Assembly (NCBI GenBank): GCA_030643245.1
Contig: DAOWME010000134.1
Coordinates: 1 to 8,200 of the forward strand
DNA: 8,200 nucleotides
Source: Deltaproteobacteria bacterium
GTDB taxonomy: Bacteria; Desulfobacterota; UBA8473
Direction of reading: 5' to 3'
Shown: piece by piece, positions 1 through 6,514 of the stretch
Position numbering within the stretch: position 1 is the first letter of the stretch
Layout: every line of letters starts with the position of its first letter
Position numbers and translations under genes: made by a program
Notes under the pieces: generated by a model
Seen by the model: only the letters and a program-made list of their open reading frames with translations
The model's database searches: none
Told to the model about the DNA's origin: nothing

Positions 1-84
1 CTTTCTTTATGCTCACTTAGATGCGAGTTCTGCACGGGTTAAAATTTGACCACCGTTGAAGCAGCCATAATTTCAAAAGTGTAA
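1..84 (+). pseudogene. Possible remnant of an RlmN-like radical-SAM gene
   Basis: Frame 1 reads to a TAA at 40-42 and ends in the peptide CSLRCEFCTG, which has the CxxxCxxC spacing of a radical-SAM iron-sulfur site. In the same frame after that stop comes NLTTVEAAIISKV, ended by TAA at 82-84. RlmN-type rRNA methyltransferases have CxxxCxxC, then a TG, a few residues, and an RNLT..E segment. The fragment could therefore be an RlmN-like gene that has lost about 20 bases and gained a stop. Only 84 bases are visible and the radical-SAM motif should lie in the first half of the protein, so an intact gene cannot end here. A chance match, or the Cys-rich tail of an unrelated upstream gene ending at 42, is quite possible. 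Confidence 0.22.
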
Positions 85-134
85 ACTGATGTATGAAGGA
101 TGCCTGAAAATCTATAATAAGGGGAGGGAGACTG

Positions 135-869
135 ATGGCAAAAATACCAAAGGACCCCAGGGAGATATTCGAGGAGATCACAGAGGATTACCAACAGGCT
201 TTTGGTAACGACTTAGTCTCTATCATCCTTTATGGGAGTGGGGCCAGCGGAGAGTATGTTCCCAAGAGATCGGATTTGAATTTCCTGATAGTACTTTCTG
301 AAGAGGGGATAGATGCTCTGGAGGAATCTTTCAAGGTTGTGTCCAAATGGAGGAAAAGAAATGTCAATAGCCCCCTTTTCCTGACCAAAGATTATATAGA
401 GTCTTCCCTCGATTCATTTCCCGTGGAGTTCCTGAACATGAAGATGAACTATACGCTCGTCTTTGGAGAAGACGTCCTTTCAAACCTCTCCTTTGAAAAA
501 GGACACCTGAGGGTACAATGTGAAAGGGAATTGAAGGCGAAACTCCTTCAATTGAGGCAAGGATACCTTGATTCATCCCAAAGAGGGGGAGACATGCGAT
601 CCCTTGTTGCCCGTTCAATCCCCGCATTCATCGCCGTATTCAGGGCGCTACTCCATCTAAAGGAGATGGAAGTACCTACTCACAAGGCCCAGATAGTGTC
701 GCGTGTCTGCAAGGAATTTGATTTGGATTACACGCTCTTCTCGACCCTTATCAGTGTCAAGGACAAGGAAAAGAAGGTCTCCAAGCGGGAGATGGCGTTA
801 TTGATACATAGGTACATAAATGAAATTCGAACGCTATCGTCCCATGTTGATGAGATGGATATTGGATAG
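135..869 (+). CDS. Nucleotidyltransferase-fold protein with altered catalytic motif
   Basis: The 244-residue protein starts at an ATG preceded by a purine-rich ribosome site (GGGGAGGGAG at 121-130, 4 nt spacing). Residues 33-52 carry the signature of the MNT/KNTase-like nucleotidyltransferase fold: a GS..SGE turn (residues 34-40), then SDLN (46-49) inside a hydrophobic beta strand. The usual motif is GS-x(n)-D-x-D, where the two Asp residues bind metal. Here the second is Asn49, so catalysis may be reduced or lost. The rest is mainly helical, rich in Lys and Glu, with no signal peptide or membrane segment, so it is probably cytoplasmic. I recall similar full-length proteins in Desulfobacterota with the same SD-x-N pattern, so this is probably a family trait and not decay. 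The substrate is unknown. It lies 63 bp upstream of lemA on the same strand and is probably cotranscribed. Confidence 0.8.
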   Translation: MAKIPKDPREIFEEITEDYQQAFGNDLVSIILYGSGASGEYVPKRSDLNFLIVLSEEGIDALEESFKVVSKWRKRNVNSPLFLTKDYIESSLDSFPVEFLNMKMNYTLVFGEDVLSNLSFEKGHLRVQCERELKAKLLQLRQGYLDSSQRGGDMRSLVARSIPAFIAVFRALLHLKEMEVPTHKAQIVSRVCKEFDLDYTLFSTLISVKDKEKKVSKREMALLIHRYINEIRTLSSHVDEMDIG

Positions 870-932
870 GATGCAGATATTCAGATGAGAGTACCTGCAC
901 CCATTGGAATTACCGAAAGGAGGAATGTTTTC

Positions 933-1508
933 ATGAGCAAAAAAGGTAAGATAGGTATTATAGTAATAGCAGTTCTGATAATCCTTCTGATCTCTTTCTA
1001 TTCCTTTTTCAAGGGCACGTACAACCGTTTTGTGGCACTGGAAGAAGGGACAAAAGGTGCCTGGGCCCAGGTGGAAAACCAACTCCAGAGACGTTATGAT
1101 CTGATACCCAACTATGTGGAGACGGTAAAAGGTTACGCCAAGCACGAAAAAGAGGTTCTAACAGAGGTGACCCGGGCCAGGGCAAGCGTCGGAGGAGCAC
1201 AGACCGTCCCGGAAAAGATTAAGGCCAATAACCAATTAACTACAGCTCTGAGCAGGCTTCTGGTCGTTATGGAACGGTACCCGGATTTGAAGGCCAATCA
1301 AAACTTCATCCGCTTGCAGGATGAACTTGCAGGTACGGAAAACAGAATTGCCGTAGAGCGGAGAAGATATAACGAGGCGGTCAAGGAATTCAACGTAAGG
1401 GTAAGATCATTCCCTGACAACATAATGGCAAATATGCTCGGTTTTAAAGAGGCGGCCTTTTTCGAAGCCCCGGAGGAGGCTAAAACAGCCCCAAAGGTAA
1501 AATTTTAG
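933..1508 (+). CDS. lemA: LemA family protein
   Basis: This is a 191-residue protein of normal LemA length. Residues 6-27 form one N-terminal membrane helix. The LemA core follows: GAWAQVENQLQRRYDLIPN (about 42-60), VETVKGYAKHEKEVL (62-76), an Ala/Thr-rich stretch, LSRLLVVMERYPDLKANQNF (106-125), then ENRIAVERRRYNEAV (136-150) and the tail FPDNIMANMLGFKEAAFFEA (160-179). The helical body is expected to lie outside the cytoplasmic membrane; its molecular role is not settled. The frame is open from 885, but ATG 933 is chosen because AAAGGAGG (916-923) sits 9 nt upstream and the membrane helix then begins at once. Its stop (1506-1508) overlaps the ribosome site of the next gene, so the two are very likely translationally coupled. 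LemA is often followed by a TPM-domain gene; here a DUF1573 protein takes that place. Confidence 0.93.
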   Translation: MSKKGKIGIIVIAVLIILLISFYSFFKGTYNRFVALEEGTKGAWAQVENQLQRRYDLIPNYVETVKGYAKHEKEVLTEVTRARASVGGAQTVPEKIKANNQLTTALSRLLVVMERYPDLKANQNFIRLQDELAGTENRIAVERRRYNEAVKEFNVRVRSFPDNIMANMLGFKEAAFFEAPEEAKTAPKVKF

Positions 1509-1523
1509 AAGGAGGCATCAGCA

Positions 1524-2561
1524 ATGACAAGGGTAACCAAAGAAGGATTCGGAGTAGTTTGTTCCTTGATATTGATCTTACTCTTTGCGATGGCCGATAC
1601 CAGGGCCAGGGCCGAAGATGGTAAGGATGGACCGGTCATGGTCATCCCTGAGAGTGTTTTTGATTTTAAGGAGGTGAAAGAAGGTACCCTTTTGGAATAC
1701 AGTTTTAAGGTATACAACAAGGGGAAGGGTGTTCTTACCATAAAGCGCATCTGGCCCGGCTGAGGCTGCAGTGTAGCCCGGTTCGACCCGAGCATCCCTC
1801 CCGGCGGTGAGGGGACTATTCAATTGACAGTAAAGACTGTTGGACTCGAGGGGCCCATCCATAAGCGGGCCAGAATAATAAGCAATGACCCCACGGACAT
1901 GAAGCCGTCCGTTTCTATTAAGGCTAAGATAAGGCCCGTTATTTCCGTTACACCCCGTTCTGCCCGTCTAAGGGGTTTTAAGGGTGACGAGATCATGAAG
2001 GAGCTTACTGTCCGGGCATACGAAGATAGGCCCCTCATCTTAGAGCCTGCGCAATTTTCCATATCGGACAGAGTCGATTATAAGATCGAGACGCTTGAGG
2101 AAGGGAAAGCGTTCCGTATAACCTTTCGTAATAAGTTGAACCATAAAGGAAAGTACCGGGGCGTGTTACAGGTGAAGACCAATTACCCCGAGAAACCATT
2201 GCTCAAGATAAGGATTTATGGGGAGATAAAGGGAAGTCTCCAGGTGACACCGGAAAGGGTCCAGTTCGGACGACTGAATCTAACCAAGCTCAAGGCCTCC
2301 AACACAAAGTTGCTGGTTCGTTCTTTGAATGTCAGGCCCCTCATGCAAGATAAGATGAAGATCGAAAAGATCGATTACAACAGGGATCTCTTTCAAGTTA
2401 ATATCCGGGAGGTTGAACCAGACCGAACCTATGCCATTGAGTTGAAACTGCCGGTGAAAAAGATAAGTCCGGGAAGACTATGCGAAAAGCTGACGATCCA
2501 CACGAACCTCAACGTCGATCCTGTAAACATAGTCGAAGTGTTGGGAAATGTAAAAGAATAG
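1524..2561 (+). CDS. Secreted DUF1573-domain protein, probable selenoprotein (Sec80)
   Basis: Reading TGA 1761-1763 as selenocysteine gives one 345-residue protein. Residues 1-30 look like a signal peptide (hydrophobic core about 11-23, likely cleavage after ARA-30), so it should act in the periplasm. Residues about 45-130 match DUF1573, an Ig-like fold: FDFKEVKEGTLLEYSFKV, then IKRIWPG-U80-G-C82-SVARFDPSIPPGGEG, then the TNDP-like SNDP. The family usually has Cys-Gly-Cys at this spot, so the TGA replaces the first Cys and a Sec-Gly-Cys redox pair is expected. About 215 further residues form beta-rich repeats, including TVRAYEDRPL and a second YGEIKGSLQVTPERVQFG unit. The start ATG 1524 has AGAAGGAGG 8 nt upstream. 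The half after the TGA has no ribosome site (first candidate is TTG 1824) and would begin inside the domain. A single Cys-to-stop mutation (TGC to TGA) or a sequencing error is the main alternative. The molecular function is unknown. Confidence 0.75.
1761..1763 (+). other. In-frame TGA, likely selenocysteine codon
   Basis: This is the only stop between ATG 1524 and TAG 2559. The codon is followed at once by GGC TGC (Gly-Cys), and the preceding residues WPG match the PG or SC context of DUF1573. The position is that of the first Cys in the family's Cys-Gly-Cys. Sec-for-Cys replacement at a UxC redox-type motif is a typical selenoprotein pattern. Whether it is decoded depends on selA, selB and selC elsewhere in the genome, which this window cannot show. 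Confidence 0.7.
1776..1814 (+). promoter_or_regulatory. Candidate bacterial SECIS stem-loop region
   Basis: Two hairpins follow the TGA inside the coding frame. The first pairs GCCCGG (1776-1781) with CCGAGC (1788-1793), with one C-A mismatch and loop TTCGAC; its loop begins 18 nt after the TGA, the distance seen in E. coli fdhF. The second pairs CCCTC (1796-1800) with GAGGG (1809-1813). Inside it CC/GG can pair around a GGC loop, leaving a bulged T1808, which recalls the G-rich loop and bulged U of known SECIS elements, but this loop lies about 37-39 nt from the TGA, at or past the usual limit. A competing hairpin, GGCT/AGCC (1764-1778), directly abuts the TGA. Neither candidate fits the consensus perfectly and no folding was computed. 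Confidence 0.35.
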
Positions 2562-2570
2562 GCAGTCTGA

Positions 2571-4304
2571 TCAACCCTTCTGCCGCATCTTCTGCCGCTC
2601 TTCCTCCACCAGGACCCTACGCAGAAACTTGCCTACCTGGCTCTTCGGAAGTTCACTTCGGAATTCCACTACCTTTGGCACCTTATAAGGAGCCAGGTTC
2701 TCTTTACAGTACTCAACAATTTCATCGACAGTGGCGGTTTCCCCGTGCTTCAGCACAATATATGCCTTCACCGTTTCACCCCGCTTTGAATCGGGCACGC
2801 CTGCCACGACAGCCTCTTCCACTTTATGATGCGCAAAGAGAACTTCTTCCACCTCGCGAGGTACGACATTGTATCCGCTGGCGATTATCAGATCCTTCTT
2901 GCGGTCCACAATGTAAAAATAGCCTTCCTCGTCCATCTTAGCGATGTCTCCTGTGTGTAGCCAGCCCTCTTTGTCAATGGATAAAGCAGTTTCTTCATCC
3001 ATTCCCCAGTATCCTTTCATCACCTGGGGACCTTTTACAACCAGCTCCCCCTCTTCGCCAACAGGCACGCATAGGCACCTCTCTTCCTCATCCGGTTCCA
3101 GCGACATAATGGCGGCGTTCACGTCGGGGATAGGGATGCCTATGGAACCGGCCTTGGACATACCGTATATGGGGTTGGCGTGGGTGGCGGGTGCCGCCTC
3201 TGTCAAACCATAGCCCTCCACCAGACGTCCACCTGTAATCTCACTGAATTTTTCCTGTACTTTCATGGGAAGGGGGGCCGCACCGCTGAGACAGGCTTTA
3301 ATGGATTTGAGGTTGTAGCGGGCGACTTTAGGATGGTTTATGATGCCGATATACATGGCCGGCACACCAGGAAAGATTGTACATTTTTCCCTGTGGATCA
3401 CGTCCATCACATGTTCAATGCTACGGGGGTCCGGCACCACGATTACCTCGCTTCCCGTATATATACCCATGCCCATGGAAACCGTCATACCGTAAACGTG
3501 GAAGAAAGGAACCGCGCCAAGCATCTTGTCTTTGCCATATTCCAAAGAAGTGAACCAATGGCTCAACTGGATTATGTTGCTTACTATGTTTCTGTGAGTC
3601 AACATGGCGGCCTTCGGGATACCGGTCGTGCCGCCCGTATATTGAAACAGCGCCAGATCATCCGGGGTTATCGCCACCCTCGGAGGGGTGGGCGGGTGAC
3701 CCTTTACAAGATCGAAGAGGCGATAGATATGGGAAGCTGAGGGCACGTCGACCATTTGACCGCCGGCCCTGACCTGTCTCTCTACAAGCTTCTTGAAAGG
3801 AAACCTCAATGTGTCGGGAACGTCAGTGAGGATTACATTCTTTACGGATGTTTGATCACGTATGGATGCCAGGCGTTCATAGAGACCGCTCAACATTACA
3901 ATGGTTTCAGCGCCGCTATCAGAGAGCTGATGCTGAATCTCACGGGCCGTGTATACTGGGTTCATGTTAACAAGGACACCCCCGGCCTTCATTATCCCAT
4001 AAAAGGCGGTCACCATCTGAGGCAGATTTGGGAGCATCACAGCTACCCGATCTCCCTTGCCCACACCTAGTTCCCCGAGAGCCGCAGCGAACCGGTCAGT
4101 TACCTCGTTGAGCCGGGAGTAAGTTAATTTCGACCGGATCGAAACGCCCAAAGGGAGGTACTTGAGCACCATACGCACTGCAATGTTGTCGGAATAACTC
4201 CCGGCGGATGCTACCAGCATTTCATGAAGCAGGATATCAGGATAAGTCAACGTGTGCCCTACCTCATCCTCGTAATGCACTAACCAGGGTTTGTCCTCAT
4301 ACAT
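2571..4304 (-). CDS. Acyl-CoA ligase, AMP-forming (FadD-like)
   Basis: This complete 577-residue member of the ANL adenylate-forming superfamily should convert a carboxylic acid, ATP and CoA to acyl-CoA, AMP and PPi in the cytoplasm. The P-loop YTGGTTGIPK is at 222-231, the YGLTEA motif at 365-370, TGD at 451-453 with Asp452 expected to bind the ribose, DRKKDLI near 467-473, and the C-terminal catalytic Lys559 in PKSQVGKFLRR. Length and the EGYGLTEAAPATHANP segment fit medium- or long-chain fatty acyl-CoA ligases best, but aryl or branched acid specificity cannot be excluded. ATG at 4304 is supported by GAGGTG 7 nt upstream on the minus strand. The stop lies 9 bp from that of the converging selenoprotein gene. 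It is divergent from the TRAP operon, which suggests activation of an acid imported by that system (inference). Confidence 0.93.
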   Translation of the reverse strand: MYEDKPWLVHYEDEVGHTLTYPDILLHEMLVASAGSYSDNIAVRMVLKYLPLGVSIRSKLTYSRLNEVTDRFAAALGELGVGKGDRVAVMLPNLPQMVTAFYGIMKAGGVLVNMNPVYTAREIQHQLSDSGAETIVMLSGLYERLASIRDQTSVKNVILTDVPDTLRFPFKKLVERQVRAGGQMVDVPSASHIYRLFDLVKGHPPTPPRVAITPDDLALFQYTGGTTGIPKAAMLTHRNIVSNIIQLSHWFTSLEYGKDKMLGAVPFFHVYGMTVSMGMGIYTGSEVIVVPDPRSIEHVMDVIHREKCTIFPGVPAMYIGIINHPKVARYNLKSIKACLSGAAPLPMKVQEKFSEITGGRLVEGYGLTEAAPATHANPIYGMSKAGSIGIPIPDVNAAIMSLEPDEEERCLCVPVGEEGELVVKGPQVMKGYWGMDEETALSIDKEGWLHTGDIAKMDEEGYFYIVDRKKDLIIASGYNVVPREVEEVLFAHHKVEEAVVAGVPDSKRGETVKAYIVLKHGETATVDEIVEYCKENLAPYKVPKVVEFRSELPKSQVGKFLRRVLVEEERQKMRQKG

Positions 4305-4351
4305 ATCAATACACCTCTTCGAAGGTCATGAATACATAATGGAGCTTAAAT

Positions 4352-4380
4352 ATTCTATCCATAAATTCGAAAAAACGCAA
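4352..4380 (-). promoter_or_regulatory. Possible promoter of the acyl-CoA ligase gene
   Basis: On the minus strand TTGCGT (4375-4380) and TAGAAT (4352-4357) are separated by 17 bp. The -10 box matches the sigma-70 consensus at five of six positions and the -35 box at three of six, with a T-rich spacer. Transcription would start near 4345, giving a leader of about 40 nt before ATG 4304. The match is moderate and untested. Confidence 0.33.
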
Positions 4381-4560
4381 GGCATAGATCGAGACTTGGG
4401 TAAAGCAAACTGCGACTGCATCTCCCTGGAGAAGGGTATATGCTCATTAAGCCCTGTCTCAAGACAGAAGAGGGACAGTTTGGCATATCATTCACTTAAG
4501 GGACTCAAACGGTAAATTGAAAAGTGGCGCTGTCGTATTATGTGTTAATTGATAAATGAA

Positions 4561-4621
4561 AGTCGCTAAAAATCCTTTACAAACTCAATAGATATTGATA
4601 GCTTCTTGCATAGAAGCGACT
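4561..4621. repeat. Cluster of inverted repeats upstream of dctP
   Basis: Three short inverted repeats are packed together. AGTCGCT (4561-4567) pairs with AGCGACT (4615-4621). TCAATA-GA-TATTGA (4585-4598) is a perfect 6-2-6 palindrome at nearly the same centre (4591.5 against 4591). GCTTCT-TGCAT-AGAAGC (4601-4617) is a perfect 6-5-6 repeat that shares bases with the outer arm. Such sites could be regulator-binding sites or alternative structures in a leader RNA. They lie about 120-180 bp before the dctP start, which fits an operator or activator-binding role; the regulator is not in this window. Confidence 0.5.
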
Positions 4622-4743
4622 CAGCCTAACCCCTTTAGGTTGTTCCCCCTTGTGAATCATCTGAGAGAATAGCTGAGAAGGGGATTCGGGCAAGGGCCTG
4701 TCAAATGATCATCGGAAATATCAATGAAAGGAGCATGACTGAG

Positions 4744-5766
4744 ATGTTTCGGAAAGAAATCAGATTGATAATATTTTTCTTCTCGTTTATTTGCGTAAGC
4801 CTGCCCGTCGCGGGTCAGCAAGTGGCAAGGGCAAAGGAACTGAAACTAATTATGGCAACCTACATACCGCCAAGAGCTTATAAAGATCTCACACTATCGC
4901 TGATGAGTTTCGCCGACTATGTCAATGAACATGGAAAAGGTGTCGTGCAGATTAAGTACTATCACTCGGGAAGTTTGCTCAGAGCGAGAGAGCTGTTGCC
5001 GGGATTGATGCAGGGAACGGCAGATATAATACTTCACACGGATTCTTATATGACTGGCACATATCCCATCCTGGGGATTTTTGAACTCCCATTCTTATAC
5101 AGAGACACTGGAACGGCTTATAAAAAACTGAAGACAGGATCAGCGTTGTATCAGCTTATAAATCAGGAACTGGCCAAGAAAAATGTTTTCATGCTGGCGA
5201 CCTTGCCGGCTATCCCGGAATACATATGGACAAAAGACAAGCCCATAAGGAAGCCCGAAGACTTAAAAGGGCTTAGGATAAGAACCGCTGGGCGGTTAGA
5301 GGCGATGGCGGTTAGAACTTTGGGAGGGGCCTCTACTACCCTGTCTTCGGGGGAGGTCTACGAAGCCATGTCCAGAGGAACTGTTGATGGGGTTTTGTGT
5401 TATGTCGGAACGATTTTGGCAAGAGGTCTTCAAGAAAAGGCGGAATATGTGACGAAGACCTATCTTGCCAGCTACGGAGCGCAACTTTTGATTAGATTAG
5501 ATAAATGGAATAGCCTGGACCCTGATGTCCGTCGTATCTTATCAGCAGCGGGAAGGCATTTCGAAAAACAATTTCCCCAGCTTACCGTACCTTATTGGAA
5601 TAAACACCTATGGCCGCAGATTGAAAAGGCAGGAATCACGGAAATTACGCTTACTTCTCAAGAGGAAGAGCTACTCAGGAAAAAGATCAAACCCCTTTGG
5701 AATTGGTGGAAGAAGCAACTGCCCCCCGGGCTGGGTGAAAAGGCCATTCGGCTGGCAGTTGAGTAG
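4744..5766 (+). CDS. dctP: TRAP transporter solute-binding protein (DctP family)
   Basis: This is a 340-residue periplasmic binding protein of normal family length. Residues 1-30 look like a signal peptide (hydrophobic about 7-23, cleavage after ARA-30), followed by the first beta strand LKLIMATYIPP. DctP hallmarks are YHSGSLL (73-79), the LMQGTADI turn (88-95), FELPFLYRD (113-121), PEDLKGLRIR (171-180), whose arginine normally binds the substrate carboxylate, and EVYEAMSRGTVDG (204-216). The protein should capture an organic acid and deliver it to DctQM. The frame is open from ATG 4705, and ATG 4735 is also possible. ATG 4744 is preferred because AAAGGAG (4727-4733) is 10 nt upstream of it but only 1 nt from 4735, and a signal peptide starts directly. 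Substrate specificity cannot be told from the sequence. It leads the dctPQM operon. Confidence 0.92.
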   Translation: MFRKEIRLIIFFFSFICVSLPVAGQQVARAKELKLIMATYIPPRAYKDLTLSLMSFADYVNEHGKGVVQIKYYHSGSLLRARELLPGLMQGTADIILHTDSYMTGTYPILGIFELPFLYRDTGTAYKKLKTGSALYQLINQELAKKNVFMLATLPAIPEYIWTKDKPIRKPEDLKGLRIRTAGRLEAMAVRTLGGASTTLSSGEVYEAMSRGTVDGVLCYVGTILARGLQEKAEYVTKTYLASYGAQLLIRLDKWNSLDPDVRRILSAAGRHFEKQFPQLTVPYWNKHLWPQIEKAGITEITLTSQEEELLRKKIKPLWNWWKKQLPPGLGEKAIRLAVE

Positions 5767-5820
5767 CAATCCGTATTTCTTGGGCCAGACCGATTCCTAT
5801 AGGTTTTCAGATATTTAATT

Positions 5821-5836
5821 TCACAAGGTCACAAGG
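5821..5836 (+). repeat. Tandem 8-mer duplication
   Basis: TCACAAGG occurs twice with no spacer, ten bases before the large stem-loop between dctP and dctQ. It could be a replication-slippage product or a weak binding site; nothing supports a function. Confidence 0.45.
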
Positions 5837-5845
5837 CCAGAGAAA

Positions 5846-5890
5846 GGAATCCGCGTAAGTCGTACATTGTAGTACGTCGTCGTGGATTCC
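5846..5890 (+). other. Intercistronic stem-loop between dctP and dctQ
   Basis: GGAATCC (5846-5852) pairs perfectly with GGATTCC (5884-5890). The pairing continues with GCG against CGT, then after a small internal loop GTCGTAC against GTACGTC, with one T-T mismatch, closed by an ATTGTA loop. The total is 45 nt with about 16 pairs. No T-run follows, so it is not a typical intrinsic terminator. In binding-protein transporter operons such hairpins often protect the upstream transcript from 3' decay, so that the binding protein is made in excess over the membrane subunits; that role is inferred here. Confidence 0.6.
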
Positions 5891-6007
5891 GACCGATAAC
5901 GCAGTGAAATTTGATATATGGAAATCTATACAACTCGGAAGTTGGCGGGCAAGGGTTCCATTTCTCAAAATGCAAACCTGGAGGATGAAAAAAACAGAAA
6001 GGTTGAG

Positions 6008-6514
6008 ATGTCATTAATGATAAATAAATTAACGAATGGCATTCATTGGATTGCCCGCATCTTTTTTTATCTCGGATGGGTGTCCATATCGTTCATGCTG
6101 CTCGGAACCTGTTATGATGTGATGATGAGATATGTCTTTGCGAACCCGACCAGCTGGGTTGTAGAGCTGAATTCCGTTTTGTTGGTGTATGTGGCATTTC
6201 TTTGCGCGGCTGAGTTGGTCGCCAAAGGGCAGCATATTGATATGGATGTGCTGGTGACCCGTTTGTCGAATAGGGTACGCAAGTCTGTTGACATTTTGAA
6301 TGGAGTGGTTGCCTTTTTATTCTGTGTGGTTCTGACCTGGATGGGAAGTATAACCACGCTTACCACATATCGATACGGTATCTATACGTCCGGTGATTTT
6401 CACATGCCTTTATGGCTTATTTATATCCCCATTCCCCTGGGTTCGCTATTCATTGGTCTGGAATACATGTTGCGTATCATTGAGACCGCAAAGAGAGGCA
6501 CAGATGGGCACTGA
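6008..6514 (+). CDS. dctQ: TRAP transporter small permease subunit (DctQ family)
   Basis: This 168-residue membrane protein has the four helices expected of DctQ: about 14-35, 50-72, 94-118 and 134-155. Family marks are the RYVFANPTSWVVELN segment (41-55), where a Pro and a Trp precede the second helix, GQHIDMDVL (74-82), and the MPLWLIYIPIPLGSLFIGLE block (133-152). It forms the membrane complex with DctM that moves the substrate with a sodium or proton gradient. The frame is open from ATG 5918, but that start has no ribosome site and would add 30 polar residues. ATG 6008 has AAAGG 5 nt upstream. The 3' end overlaps dctM by 11 bp, which indicates translational coupling. The 241-bp gap from dctP is unusually large for the operon and contains a stem-loop. 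Confidence 0.9.
   Translation: MSLMINKLTNGIHWIARIFFYLGWVSISFMLLGTCYDVMMRYVFANPTSWVVELNSVLLVYVAFLCAAELVAKGQHIDMDVLVTRLSNRVRKSVDILNGVVAFLFCVVLTWMGSITTLTTYRYGIYTSGDFHMPLWLIYIPIPLGSLFIGLEYMLRIIETAKRGTDGH

Larger units (their letters stand above)
4305..4743. other. Divergent intergenic region, no convincing gene
   Basis: This is 439 bases between the divergent starts of the acyl-CoA ligase and dctP. A 74-codon open frame at 4291-4515 overlaps the ligase start, has no ribosome site and shows no recognisable domain, so I do not call it a gene. The region holds a plausible minus-strand promoter (4352-4380), a cluster of inverted repeats (4561-4621) and a small hairpin, CCTAA/TTAGG, at 4625-4639. I found no convincing sigma-70 or sigma-54 promoter for dctP and recognised no known riboswitch. 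Confidence 0.6.

Noticed and set aside
113..118. Perfect TATAAT before the nucleotidyltransferase gene
   Set aside because: Transcription would start inside or next to the ribosome site at 121-130, and no -35 box lies at the right distance.
1824..2561. Separate gene starting at TTG 1824
   Set aside because: It has no ribosome site and begins in the middle of a DUF1573 domain whose first half ends at the TGA in the same frame; one interrupted gene explains both.
3180..3740. 186-codon plus-strand frame inside the ligase gene
   Set aside because: It lies opposite a ligase with all adenylation motifs intact and itself shows no family motif.
4291..4515. 74-codon open frame on the plus strand
   Set aside because: It overlaps the ligase start, lacks a ribosome site and has no recognisable domain or coding character.
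4595..4610. Possible sigma-54 promoter ending in TTGCA upstream of dctP
   Set aside because: The -12 part fits, but the required GG of the -24 element is TG here, so the match is too weak.
4662..4676. CTGAGA-like sequence suggesting a TPP riboswitch
   Set aside because: The other conserved TPP riboswitch segments are absent nearby.
5918..6007. N-terminal 30-residue extension of DctQ
   Set aside because: ATG 5918 has no ribosome site and the extra residues are polar and unlike the family; ATG 6008 is better supported.
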